Shown here: in pieces, positions 42,808-51,294 of the stretch
How positions within the stretch are numbered: position 1 is the stretch's first letter
Layout: each line of letters opens with the position of its first letter
From: Chloroflexota bacterium
GTDB lineage: Bacteria; Chloroflexota; Anaerolineae; UBA1429
DNA length: 64,000 bases
Direction of reading: 5' to 3'
Assembly: GCA_012729455.1 (NCBI GenBank)
Contig: JAAYDC010000002.1
Location: forward strand, 31,828-95,827
Translations under genes and position numbers: made by a program
Notes under the pieces: generated by a model
Told to the model about the DNA's origin: nothing
The model's database searches: none
The model's input: only the letters and a program-made list of their open reading frames with translations

Positions 42808-43427
42808 GGTGGGTTACTACCGTACAGGCCGTGTTCGGCGATATAGTGGCATACCGCGTCGGGCACCAGATAGCGGATCGAGCGCCCCTCGGCAAGGCGC
42901 GTGCGCACCGCTGTTGAGGAGATATCGATAAGCAGCGCCGGCAATTGGTCGAGCCGGGCGTTTAACCCGGGCAGGTCGCGCTCGAGGGCTGCCAGATCGG
43001 GGGTGGTGCCCGACCGCGGATACCAAGCGATGCGTGCCAGGCCTATCAGCGCTCTGGCCTTGTGCCAGGCCGGCAAGGTCACCAGCGTGTCCGCGCCCAT
43101 GATCACCGTCAGCGCAACCCCCGCACCGAGGTGCTCGTGCAGGGCGCGCAGCGTGTCGACGGTATAAGAGATGCCCTCGCGCTCGAGCTCCATAGTCGAG
43201 ACCTCAAAGTGCGCGTTATCCGCGGTTGCTAGGCGGGTCATCGCCAGGCGGTCAGCGGCCGATGCGATTACCAGGTGGCGTTTAAAGGGAGAGATCCACG
43301 TCGGCATCAGGATGACGCGATCGAGCCCCAGCACGTCGCGGGCATCCTCGGCGATGCACAAATGCCCGAGGTGGATCGGGTCAAACGATCCGCCAAAGAG
43401 CCCCACTCGCCGCACGGGTTCGCTCAT
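42798..43427 (-). CDS. nadD: Nicotinate-nucleotide adenylyltransferase NadD
   Basis: Makes deamido-NAD from nicotinate mononucleotide and ATP. The 209 residues show GLFGGSFDPIHLGHL and the C-terminal ISSTAVRTRLAEGRSIRYLV typical of the family. A GTG lies 3 codons upstream, but the ATG at 43427 overlaps the obg stop as ATGA, so I chose it. Obg-NadD adjacency is common. Confidence 0.94.
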   Translation of the reverse strand: MSEPVRRVGLFGGSFDPIHLGHLCIAEDARDVLGLDRVILMPTWISPFKRHLVIASAADRLAMTRLATADNAHFEVSTMELEREGISYTVDTLRALHEHLGAGVALTVIMGADTLVTLPAWHKARALIGLARIAWYPRSGTTPDLAALERDLPGLNARLDQLPALLIDISSTAVRTRLAEGRSIRYLVPDAVCHYIAEHGLYGSNPPCC

Positions 43428-44686
43428 GCGTGCCACTCCAGCTCAATCTCGCCAAAGCGCACCATATCGCCCTCTCCGACGCCCGCGGCGATCAGCGCCA
43501 CGCTGATCCCGCGCGCGACCAGGATGCGCTCAAAGCGCTCCCAGGCTTCCGGCACGTTCCAATCTGTCATGATCGCCAAGCGCTCAATTTCCTTGCCCTG
43601 CACGCGGTAAACGCCTGCCTCCACACGCGAGACGCGCCAGCCGCGCTCGCTGGGCGCCTGCGGTGTCAGCACGGGCAGCTCGTCGGGCAGTGCGGGCACC
43701 GGCAGGCTCGCCAGGCGCGCTAGAATGGCGCGCTTGAGTTCGATTAGCCCTTCGCCGGTGACGGCCGAGATGGCATACGCCTCGCCGGAGGCTTCCTGTA
43801 GCGCCTTCAGCAGCCGCGGAGCAGCCTCGCGCACCTCGGAGATATCCAGATTGGTGAGCACCGCGATCTGCGGCACCTCGGCCAACTGCTCGTCGTAGAG
43901 CGCCAGTTCGCGGTTGATGGTGTGGTAATCGGCAAGCGGATCCTTGCCCTCGCCGCTCACCAGATGCACCAGCAGCCGGGTACGCTCGACATGCCGCAGG
44001 AATTGCAGCCCCAGGCCGCTGCCGGTATGCGCCCCCTCGATCAGCCCGGGGATATCGGCCATCACAAAGGTCTGGCCGTCCTGCTCGATTACCCCCAGCA
44101 TCGGGTTGAGTGTGGTAAAGGGGTAATCGGCGATCTTGGGCCGCGCGGCGCTGACGGCCGCCAGCAGGGTGCTTTTGCCGGCGTTGGGCATCCCCAAAAG
44201 GCCCACATCGGCGATCAGCTTGAGTTCGAGGTCGAGCTCGACGATCTGCCCAGGCTCGCCGCGTTCGGCGAACTTGGGTGTCTGACGCGCCGATGACTTG
44301 AACACCTCGTTTCCGCGTCCGCCGCGCCCGCCGCGCGCCACCAGCAGGAGCTGGCCATCGCGCACCAGGTCGCCCAGCAGCTCGTTGCTGGCGCGGTCGT
44401 ATACCAACGTGCCGAGCGGCACATCGACAATCAGATCGTCGCCGCTCTTGCCCTGCTGGCTCTTGCCCGAGCCGTGCGTGCCATCCTGGGCTACATAACG
44501 GCGCACCCTGGAAAAGGCGATCAGCGTGTTGAGGCGCTCGTTGGCCCGCAGATAGACGCTGCCGCCCCCTCCGCCGTTACCGCCGCTGGGTCCGCCAAAG
44601 GGGATATACTTTTCGCGGCGAAAGGCCACTACGCCGTTACCGCCGTCGCCCCCGCGCACCGTAATGTGTGCCTGGTCGTAAAACAC
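43424..44686 (-). CDS. obg: GTPase Obg/CgtA
   Basis: Ribosome-associated GTPase in 50S assembly. The 420 residues have the glycine-rich Obg fold (MFYDQAHITVRGGDGGNG, GGRGGRGNEVF), the GTPase domain (G1 GMPNAGKST, G3 DIPGLIEGA, G5 AISAVTGEG) and a C-terminal OCT domain. Odd: the G4 motif, usually NKxD, reads TNLD (278-281), so the base-stacking Lys is Asn. GTG start at 44686 after GAGG. First gene of obg-nadD-TIM. Confidence 0.95.
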   Translation of the reverse strand: MFYDQAHITVRGGDGGNGVVAFRREKYIPFGGPSGGNGGGGGSVYLRANERLNTLIAFSRVRRYVAQDGTHGSGKSQQGKSGDDLIVDVPLGTLVYDRASNELLGDLVRDGQLLLVARGGRGGRGNEVFKSSARQTPKFAERGEPGQIVELDLELKLIADVGLLGMPNAGKSTLLAAVSAARPKIADYPFTTLNPMLGVIEQDGQTFVMADIPGLIEGAHTGSGLGLQFLRHVERTRLLVHLVSGEGKDPLADYHTINRELALYDEQLAEVPQIAVLTNLDISEVREAAPRLLKALQEASGEAYAISAVTGEGLIELKRAILARLASLPVPALPDELPVLTPQAPSERGWRVSRVEAGVYRVQGKEIERLAIMTDWNVPEAWERFERILVARGISVALIAAGVGEGDMVRFGEIELEWHA

Positions 44687-44716
44687 GCTTCCTCACTACG
44701 GGATGTGTAACTGCAT

Positions 44717-44744
44717 ATTGTAAGCGATTAATTCCAATTTACAA
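44717..44744 (-). promoter_or_regulatory. obg operon promoter
   Basis: Minus strand: -35 TTGTAA (44739-44744), 16-base spacer, -10 TACAAT (44717-44722). The surrounding 44700-44850 stretch is the most AT-rich part of the window, with no other feature seen. Confidence 0.55.
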
Positions 44745-44809
44745 TACAATAATACAGCAATAAAACAGCGCTAAAAATAGCATAACAATAATAACTGCGA
44801 TGATCCGGT

Positions 44810-44838
44810 TTGACAAGGTATTAACAGAATGTTAACTT
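44810..44838 (+). promoter_or_regulatory. Cold-shock gene promoter
   Basis: Consensus -35 TTGACA (44810-44815), 17-base spacer, -10 TAACTT (44833-44838). The leader would be about 50 bases, ending in AAGGAGG (44881-44887). Confidence 0.62.
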
Positions 44839-44894
44839 TTATTTGGTGTGAGACGATCCCTGCCGAAAGGGGTCGGTTCCAAGGAGGTAGATGC

Positions 44895-45122
44895 ATGTCG
44901 GTGTCTGCACGAACCACTGGCAAAGTCAAGTGGTTCAGCCGCGTCAAGGGCTATGGGTTCATCACCCCTGACGGCGACGAATCGACCAAGGATGTTTTTG
45001 TCCACTACAGTGCGATCCGTGGGGAGGGCTTTCGTAACCTGACCGAAGGCGAGCCCGTCGAGTTCACTATAGAGAGCTCGGATAAGGGCCCGCAGGCTTC
45101 GGATGTCGTAACGCTTCTATAA
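44895..45122 (+). CDS. Cold-shock domain protein
   Basis: 75 residues, one cold-shock domain that binds single-stranded nucleic acid. RNP1-like [10 protein letters not shown] and RNP2-like DVFVHYSAI are intact, preceded by GKVKWFSRV. The ATG at 44895 follows AAGGAGG by 7 bases; another ATG at 44891 is out of frame. Single gene with its own promoter and terminator. Confidence 0.94.
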   Translation: MSVSARTTGKVKWFSRVKGYGFITPDGDESTKDVFVHYSAIRGEGFRNLTEGEPVEFTIESSDKGPQASDVVTLL

Positions 45123-45130
45123 TTCATGTC

Positions 45131-45158
45131 AGCTCCGCTCAGGCGGGGCTTGATTTTT
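45131..45158 (+). terminator. Terminator of the cold-shock gene
   Basis: Stem AGCTCCGC / GCGGGGCT (one G-T pair, 4-base loop) followed by TGATTTTT on the plus strand. It runs into the last codons of the convergent mnmG. Confidence 0.75.
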
Positions 45159-47076
45159 CGTTTTGCGCCAGGCTGATCAGTAACACCGCCACATCGGCCG
45201 GGTTGACGCCTGCCAGCCGGCTGGCCTGCCCGATGGTCTGCGGACGATGGCGTGTCAGGCGTTCGCGCGCTTCGCTGGAAAGGCCGCGCGCGGCCGCATA
45301 GTCGTAGTCCTCGGGGATGCGCCGGACCTCCAGACGCTGCGCCTCTGCCACCTGGCTCGTTTGCCGTGCGATATACCCGGCATAGGCCAGGTCTGCCTCG
45401 ACCACCTGCGCTTCGCTGTCGTCCAGCCGCACGGGCACGCCCGCCAGCTCCGCTACCAGTGCATAGCCGTAACCGGGCCGGCGCAAAAGCTGTGCCGCGC
45501 TGACGGCCGATTCGCCCAGCTCCAGGCCATGTGCGGCTGCCAGGGCGCGGTTTTCGGCGCTGGGCGTGATCGTGCAACCCTCCAGATGCGCCTTTTCCGT
45601 CTCGATCGCTTCGCGGCGAAGCTCAAAAGCACGCCAGCGGTCGTCATCGATCAACCCCAGTTCGCGCCCGAGCGGCGTCAGGCGCAGGTCGGCGTTATCC
45701 TGGCGCAGCAGCAGGCGGTACTCGGCGCGCGAGGTCAGCAGGCGGTAGGGCTCGTCCAGCTCGCGCGTGATCAGGTCGTCGATCATCACCCCCAGATAGG
45801 CCTGGCTGCGGCCCAGGCTGATGGGCGCCTCGTCTCTGACGGCGCGCGCGGCATTCACGCCTGCCAGCCAGCCCTGCCCGGCGGCCTCCTCATAGCCGGA
45901 GGTGCCGTTAATCTGCCCGGCCAGGTATAACCCGGCGACCGCGCGCGTCTGGAGCGCGGTGTCGATCTGCTGCGAGGGCACATAGTCATATTCCACGGCA
46001 TAGCCGGGCTGCATGATCTCGCACGCTGCCAGCGCCGGGATGCTGCGCAGGAGCGCCAGCTGCACCTCCTCGGGCAGGGCGGTAAAGCAGCCCTGCACAT
46101 AGACCTCGCTGACGGCATAGCCCTCGGGCTCGAGGAAAAAGGCGTGCGAATCGCGCTCGGGGTAGCGCACGATTTTGTCTTCCAGCGAGGGGCAGTAGCG
46201 CGGGCCGGCCGTGTTCTGCAGCGTGCTCATAATCGGTGAGCGCGCCAGATTCTCCTGCACGATGGTGTGCGTGACGGCGTTGGTATGCACCAGATAAGCC
46301 GGCAGCTGCTCGCGCCAGTCACTCTGCCGGGCAACCGGGTACACCGGGTTGAACGGCAGGCTCAGACGCTCAACCGGCGCTCTGGCGTATGACAAGTAGA
46401 GCGGTGTGGGGCTGCCGTATTGTGGCTCTGTCAGCGCGTAATCGATCGTTCGGGCGTCAATGCGCGGCGGAGTGTTGGTCTGCAGACGGCCCAACCGGAT
46501 ACCGCATTCTTTTAGCGATCTGCTCAAGCTCACGGCGGGCAGTTCGCCGGCGCGGCCCCCGGGGGAGACAAGGTCACCGCGGCGCAGCTGGCCGTTCAGG
46601 AAAGTGCCGACTGTGAGGATCACCGCGCGGGCGTGCAGCCTGCTGCCATCCGCCAGCAGCACACCGCGCACGCGGCCGCCCTCCGTCAGCAGTGCCTCGA
46701 CGGATCCCTGGCGCAGCTGCAAGTTGGTGGCGCGCTCGAGCACGCGTTTCATCGCCAGCGAATAGAGGTGCTTGTCGCACTGGGCGCGCGGGGCCTGCAC
46801 GGCAGTACCCTTGCCGGTGTTGAGCATGCGGATCTGGGTGGCGGTGCGGTCGGTGTTGCGTCCCATCTCACCGCCAAGAGCGTCGAGCTCGCGCACCAGG
46901 TGGCCCTTGGCTGGCCCGCCGATGCTGGGATTGCAGGGCATTTGCGCGGGCAGGTCGAAGTTGAGGGAGATCAGCAGCGTGCGGCGGCCCATTCGTGCGG
47001 CGGCCAGGGCGGCCTCGCAGCCGGCGTGGCCGGCTCCCACCACGATCACTTCCCAGCCGCGGGCGTTCTCAGGCAT
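45139..47076 (-). CDS. mnmG: tRNA uridine-34 5-carboxymethylaminomethyl synthesis enzyme MnmG (GidA)
   Basis: FAD enzyme that, with MnmE, modifies wobble U34 of tRNAs. The 645 residues show the FAD site VIVVGAGHAGCEAALAAARMG, PCNPSIGGPAKGHLVRELDALGG, TRTATQIRMLN-type stretch (DRTATQIRMLN), SRAEYRLLLRQDNADLRL and a helical C-terminus. Full length. MnmE is not in the window. Overlaps the Nudix gene by 8 bases; last gene of its operon. Confidence 0.97.
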   Translation of the reverse strand: MPENARGWEVIVVGAGHAGCEAALAAARMGRRTLLISLNFDLPAQMPCNPSIGGPAKGHLVRELDALGGEMGRNTDRTATQIRMLNTGKGTAVQAPRAQCDKHLYSLAMKRVLERATNLQLRQGSVEALLTEGGRVRGVLLADGSRLHARAVILTVGTFLNGQLRRGDLVSPGGRAGELPAVSLSRSLKECGIRLGRLQTNTPPRIDARTIDYALTEPQYGSPTPLYLSYARAPVERLSLPFNPVYPVARQSDWREQLPAYLVHTNAVTHTIVQENLARSPIMSTLQNTAGPRYCPSLEDKIVRYPERDSHAFFLEPEGYAVSEVYVQGCFTALPEEVQLALLRSIPALAACEIMQPGYAVEYDYVPSQQIDTALQTRAVAGLYLAGQINGTSGYEEAAGQGWLAGVNAARAVRDEAPISLGRSQAYLGVMIDDLITRELDEPYRLLTSRAEYRLLLRQDNADLRLTPLGRELGLIDDDRWRAFELRREAIETEKAHLEGCTITPSAENRALAAAHGLELGESAVSAAQLLRRPGYGYALVAELAGVPVRLDDSEAQVVEADLAYAGYIARQTSQVAEAQRLEVRRIPEDYDYAAARGLSSEARERLTRHRPQTIGQASRLAGVNPADVAVLLISLAQNEKSSPA

Positions 47077-47653
47077 CCGGCGCGCTCAGGAGCTGCCAGG
47101 CGGCGCGGTGTGCCAGCGCCCTGAAGCGTCCCCAGGCGTTCCAATCCTCGCTGGGCAGGGCATCCAGAGCATCCGCCAGAGCCGGCAGCTCAGCTACCTC
47201 CACCTCGCGGTAGCCGGTGATCTGTTCGCCCGCATCCGCCACCGCCAGTTCCCCGCCGATCTCGCGCATCAGGTATAAGAACGAGGTGAATATAAGCTCA
47301 CCGCTCGGCCAAATAAAGCGGTAATCCAGGCGCGCCAGAGCGCGCACCAGCTCGAGCTCCAGGCTGGTCTCCTCAAAGCCCTCGCGCAGGGCGGCCGCGC
47401 CAGGCGGCTCGTTGTGGTGCACCCCGCCGCTCAGCAGCCGCCAGCTGCTGGGCGGATAAAATGACTTGGTATGCACGAGCAGCTTGCCGTTGGTGCGCTG
47501 CACGCACAACACCACCTCAGCGGCGCGGTCGCGGCGCGAGCGCTGCCAAAAGACGCCCCACGAATCGGGCCCATGCACGGTGTGGCAGCTGTGCGGCAGC
47601 GAATCATCCCAGCCCGGGCCATAGGTCGGCAAGGCTTGGTCTGCGGTGCTCAT
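47069..47653 (-). CDS. Nudix hydrolase
   Basis: 194 residues with a Nudix box GGVHHNEPPGAAALREGFEE-TSLEL that keeps the REx2-3EE metal residues (final GU is TS). Such enzymes hydrolyse nucleoside diphosphates linked to other groups; substrate unknown. The N-terminus (about 40 residues) has no recognised domain. Overlaps the M20 peptidase gene by 4 bases and mnmG by 8. Confidence 0.85.
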   Translation of the reverse strand: MSTADQALPTYGPGWDDSLPHSCHTVHGPDSWGVFWQRSRRDRAAEVVLCVQRTNGKLLVHTKSFYPPSSWRLLSGGVHHNEPPGAAALREGFEETSLELELVRALARLDYRFIWPSGELIFTSFLYLMREIGGELAVADAGEQITGYREVEVAELPALADALDALPSEDWNAWGRFRALAHRAAWQLLSAPDA

Positions 47654-48729
47654 GCATCCATCCTGGCGCAGCGCAGCAGCGCCTGCACGGCGGAGGCGAT
47701 ATCAGCCAGGGCGATGCGCTCCTGCAGGGTGTGCACGTTCTGCATGCCGGTGCTTATCTGCACCATCGATACGCCGCGATGGTTGAGCACATTGGCATCC
47801 GACCCGCCGCCCGTCGACACCAGCATAGGGGTATACCCGAGGTCTTGCATGGCCTGGCTCACCAGTGCCACGACCGGTTCGCTGGCCGAGAGCTGGTAGG
47901 CGTTGTACTCGCGCTGCACGGTCACTTCCATCTCGCCGCCCGAATCGGCCGCGGCATGCTCAAAGGCCAGACGCATGGTGGCGGAGAGCGCCTCGAGCTT
48001 CGCACTGTTGAGCGATCTGGCCTCACCCGAGATGTGCACCAGGTTCGGTACGACATTGGTGGCAGTTCCGCCCTCGATAATGCCGACGTTGGCGGTGGTT
48101 TCTGCGTCGATGCGCCCCAGCGGCATGGCCAGAATCGCCTTGGAGGCGATCACGATGGCGTTGATGCCTTTCTCGGGGCTGGTGCCGGCATGCGATTCAC
48201 GCCCGTGCACCACCGCGCGGAAGGAATCCTGCGAGGGCGCCTGCACCACGATCGTGCCGGGTTCGCCTCCTGCGTCTAGCCCCACCGCCATCCTAGCCTG
48301 TAGGCGGCTGATATCCAGCGCCTTGGCGCCGTGCAGGCCCACTTCCTCCTGTACGGTAAAGACGATCTCGAGCGGGCGATGCGGCGACTTTTCCGAGGCG
48401 AGCACCTCGGCCATCTCGAGGATCGCCGCCACGCCGGATTTGTCGTCGCCGCCCAGCACGCTGGTGCCATCCGTGCTGATAATGCCGTCCTCGACTACCG
48501 GCGTGATCCTGGCGGCTGGCTCGACGGTATCCATATGTGCCGTCAGCAGCAGAGACTCGCCCACGCCGGGCATGCGCGCTACCAGGTTGCCGATTGCGTC
48601 GCATTCGCTGGCGATGCCCAACTTTTCCAATCTGGCAGCTGCATAGGCCGCTACGGGCTCCTCTTTGCCCGATGGGCTGGGGATGCGCACCAGATCCAGA
48701 AAGGTTTGCAGTAGTCGGGCTTTGTTCAT
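47650..48729 (-). CDS. M20-family metallopeptidase (PepT-like)
   Basis: 359 residues. Zinc-site residues are seen as LTAHMDTVEP (His, Asp), VLGGDDKSGVAAIL (Asp), VQEEVGLHGAK (catalytic Glu and Glu ligand), GLDAGGEPG (Asp) and a lid domain in between; VSTGGGSDANVLNHRG completes the family pattern. Likely a di- or tripeptidase or aminoacylase. Overlaps recN by 4 bases. Confidence 0.87.
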   Translation of the reverse strand: MNKARLLQTFLDLVRIPSPSGKEEPVAAYAAARLEKLGIASECDAIGNLVARMPGVGESLLLTAHMDTVEPAARITPVVEDGIISTDGTSVLGGDDKSGVAAILEMAEVLASEKSPHRPLEIVFTVQEEVGLHGAKALDISRLQARMAVGLDAGGEPGTIVVQAPSQDSFRAVVHGRESHAGTSPEKGINAIVIASKAILAMPLGRIDAETTANVGIIEGGTATNVVPNLVHISGEARSLNSAKLEALSATMRLAFEHAAADSGGEMEVTVQREYNAYQLSASEPVVALVSQAMQDLGYTPMLVSTGGGSDANVLNHRGVSMVQISTGMQNVHTLQERIALADIASAVQALLRCARMDA

Positions 48730-50444
48730 GGTTGTCTCCTCGGTTGACTGGTCTCGAGCAATTCCTGGGCACTGCGCCGAGCCGCCTCACTCGTGCTACC
48801 GCTCAACATCACTGCGATCTCGTCGATGCGTTCGGCACCCTCGAGGGTCTCGAGCACCGAAATGGTGCGCGCCCCGGCCTCACGCTTGGCCGCGCGCAGG
48901 TGTTGGTGGGCACAGGCGGCGATCTGCGGCAGATGCGTGACGCAGAAAACCTGGTGGGTCTCGCCCAGGCGGCGCAGTTTTTGCCCCACCGCTGCGGCAG
49001 TACGCCCGCCGATGCCGGCCTCGACTTCATCAAACACATAGGTTGGCAGAGGATCCACCGCCCCAAGCGCCCCCTTGAGCGCCAGCATCAGGCGCGAGGT
49101 CTCACCGCCGGAGGCTGACTTGATCAGCGGCAGGGGCGCCTCGCCCGGGTTGGGCGCAATGTAAAATTCGAGCTCATCCAGCCCGGTGCTGGTTATGCGG
49201 TAGTGCCCGCCGTCGACGGCTAATCCTTCCGGGTCGGCCGTCCAATCCTGCACCACGCTAAAGCGCGCCTTGGACATGGCCAGTTCGCCCAGCTCGCGCT
49301 CCACCAGGGCCGTCAGCCTGGCGGCGGCCTCGCGCCTGGCAGCCGAAAGTGCTTTGGCAGAAGCCGCCAGCTCGCCCGAGAGCACCTCGCGCTGCGCGAC
49401 AAGCTCCGCCTGGCGCTCGTCGCTGCAGTTGAGGCTTTCCAGCTCGACAGCGGCCTTGTTTGAATACGCCAACACTTCGGCAAGCGTATCACCATACTTG
49501 CGCTTGAGCGCTCTGATCAGCTCGAGGCGCTCTTCCACACGCCCCAGGCGCTGCGGATCCTGCTCGACCTGGTCGCGGTATTCGCGCAGGGTGTGCGCCA
49601 GGTCGTCCAGCTGGTAACCTGCCGATTCAGCTGCCTGCGCGTCAGCCGCGAGGGTTGGATCCAGTTTGGCCAGGTTCGCGAGCTGCGCCGTCAGCTGTGC
49701 GAGCTGATCGGCAATGCCCGCCCGGCGCTCGCTGCCCGCCAGCAGCGCATAGGCGGAGGCGGCCGCCTCCTGGCGCTTGACGGCGCTCTCCAGCAAGGTG
49801 CGCTCCTGGCGCAGGTCTCCCTCTTCGCTGGGCGAGAGGCGCGCCGATTCTATCTCGTTGATCTGGTAGCTCAGCAGATCCTGGCGTTGGGCCAGACTGC
49901 GCGCGTCGCGCTGCAGCTCGTCCAGTTCGCGCTCCAGTGCGTGTAGGGCGCTCACCTGCGCCGCCACGGCCGCCTGCGCGACCTGCAGACCGCCGAAGCG
50001 GTCGACCAGCTCGAGATGCCGGCGCACGCGCAGTAGCGACAGGTGTTCGCCCTGGGCGTGGATATCCACTAGCTGCCGTCCGACATCCGCCAGGAGCGAA
50101 ACGGGTACTGCCTGGCCGTTTATGCGGCTAACCCCGCGCCGGTTGCGCGAGATCTCGCGCCGCAGGATGAGCTCGCCCTCGGCTTGAATGCCATTTTGCT
50201 CGAGGATGGCTGTGAGCGCCGGCGGAGCATCTTCGAGCGAGAGGATCACCTCGACGCTAGCCTCGTCGCAGCCCGAGCGGATCATCTCAGGGCTGGCGCG
50301 CCCGCCCAGCACCAGCGCCAGGGCGTCGATGATGATCGACTTGCCCGCGCCGGTCTCACCCGTCAGCACCGTCAGGCCGGGGCCGGCCTGCAGGCGCACC
50401 TCGGCGATAATCGCCAGGTTGCGGATGGTGAGTTCCAGCAGCAC
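48726..50444 (-). CDS. recN: DNA repair ATPase RecN
   Basis: SMC-like double-strand break repair protein, 572 residues. N-terminal Walker A VLTGETGAGKSIIIDAL, coiled-coil arms in the middle (about 150-370), then signature ASGGETSRLMLALKGAL and Walker B PTYVFDEVEAGIGGRTA. Length matches the family. Seven bases downstream of nadK, as in many bacteria. Confidence 0.96.
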   Translation of the reverse strand: MLLELTIRNLAIIAEVRLQAGPGLTVLTGETGAGKSIIIDALALVLGGRASPEMIRSGCDEASVEVILSLEDAPPALTAILEQNGIQAEGELILRREISRNRRGVSRINGQAVPVSLLADVGRQLVDIHAQGEHLSLLRVRRHLELVDRFGGLQVAQAAVAAQVSALHALERELDELQRDARSLAQRQDLLSYQINEIESARLSPSEEGDLRQERTLLESAVKRQEAAASAYALLAGSERRAGIADQLAQLTAQLANLAKLDPTLAADAQAAESAGYQLDDLAHTLREYRDQVEQDPQRLGRVEERLELIRALKRKYGDTLAEVLAYSNKAAVELESLNCSDERQAELVAQREVLSGELAASAKALSAARREAAARLTALVERELGELAMSKARFSVVQDWTADPEGLAVDGGHYRITSTGLDELEFYIAPNPGEAPLPLIKSASGGETSRLMLALKGALGAVDPLPTYVFDEVEAGIGGRTAAAVGQKLRRLGETHQVFCVTHLPQIAACAHQHLRAAKREAGARTISVLETLEGAERIDEIAVMLSGSTSEAARRSAQELLETSQPRRQP

Positions 50445-50451
50445 GTTTGCC

Positions 50452-51294
50452 TCAGCTGCCGGCGGGGTTTGGCCAACGCAGGCGCCGCAGCACCGTGCCG
50501 TAATAATCGCCCTCGGCGCAAAAATGGATAAAGCGCCCGCGGTTGCGCCCTATTGTGCAGATCACCTCGTCGCTGGGGTTGACGGCCACATCCACCTGTC
50601 CGTCGATCGTCAGGTTGGCGTTTTGCGCCTTGACCAGCTTCAGGCTCAGGCGCCGCTCGGCGGGGATGACGATGGCGTGTGCTACCGAGATGTGCGGTGC
50701 CACCGGCGTGAGCACCATGCACGCCAGCTCGGGCGCCACGATCGGCCCGCCCGCTGAGAGGTTATAGGCTGTCGAGCCGGTGGGGGTCGCCACGATCATG
50801 GCGTCGGCGGTCTGGGTCATGACCTCGTTGCCGTCCACTTCCACGGCGATGTGCACCGTGCGGGTGGTCGCGCCGCGCCCCAGCACGGCATCGTTGATCG
50901 CCTCGGAGTTGAATACCACGCGTCCCTCGTGCAAGAGCTCGGCGCGCACCAGCATGCGCTCCTCGACGCGGTAATCGCCCGCCAGCAACCGTCCAAGCGC
51001 GGCTTCTAAATCGGGCGGCTCGACCTCTGTCAGGAACCCCAGCTTGCCCAGGTTCACGCCCAGGAGCGGTACACCCAGCGGGGCCAGCACGCGCACACAG
51101 CGCACGATTGTGCCGTCGCCGCCCAGCGTCACCACCGCGTCTAGCCCGGGGGCGGCGCCGATCAACGCGCCGTCATCATCGGCAGCGCCCAGCCAGTAGC
51201 TGGCGCTATGCGACGTCAGGTAGCGTTCGGCGCGTTCGGCCAGCGCGGACGAATCAGCCCGCGCAGGGTAGTAGAGGATGCCGATCTTGTTCAC
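50452..51294 (-). CDS. nadK: NAD kinase
   Basis: Makes NADP+ from NAD+ and ATP. The 280 residues show VVTLGGDGTIVRCVRVL (GGDG), NLGKLGFLTEV, the NE/D motif as SEAINDAVL and ATPTGSTAYNLSAGGPIV. Overlaps the hisS stop by 4 bases; nadK-recN neighbourhood is typical. Confidence 0.95.
   Translation of the reverse strand: MNKIGILYYPARADSSALAERAERYLTSHSASYWLGAADDDGALIGAAPGLDAVVTLGGDGTIVRCVRVLAPLGVPLLGVNLGKLGFLTEVEPPDLEAALGRLLAGDYRVEERMLVRAELLHEGRVVFNSEAINDAVLGRGATTRTVHIAVEVDGNEVMTQTADAMIVATPTGSTAYNLSAGGPIVAPELACMVLTPVAPHISVAHAIVIPAERRLSLKLVKAQNANLTIDGQVDVAVNPSDEVICTIGRNRGRFIHFCAEGDYYGTVLRRLRWPNPAGS

Noticed and set aside
44690..44860. AT-rich stretch as replication origin
   Set aside because: No DnaA boxes or iterons were seen; it is explained by two divergent promoters.
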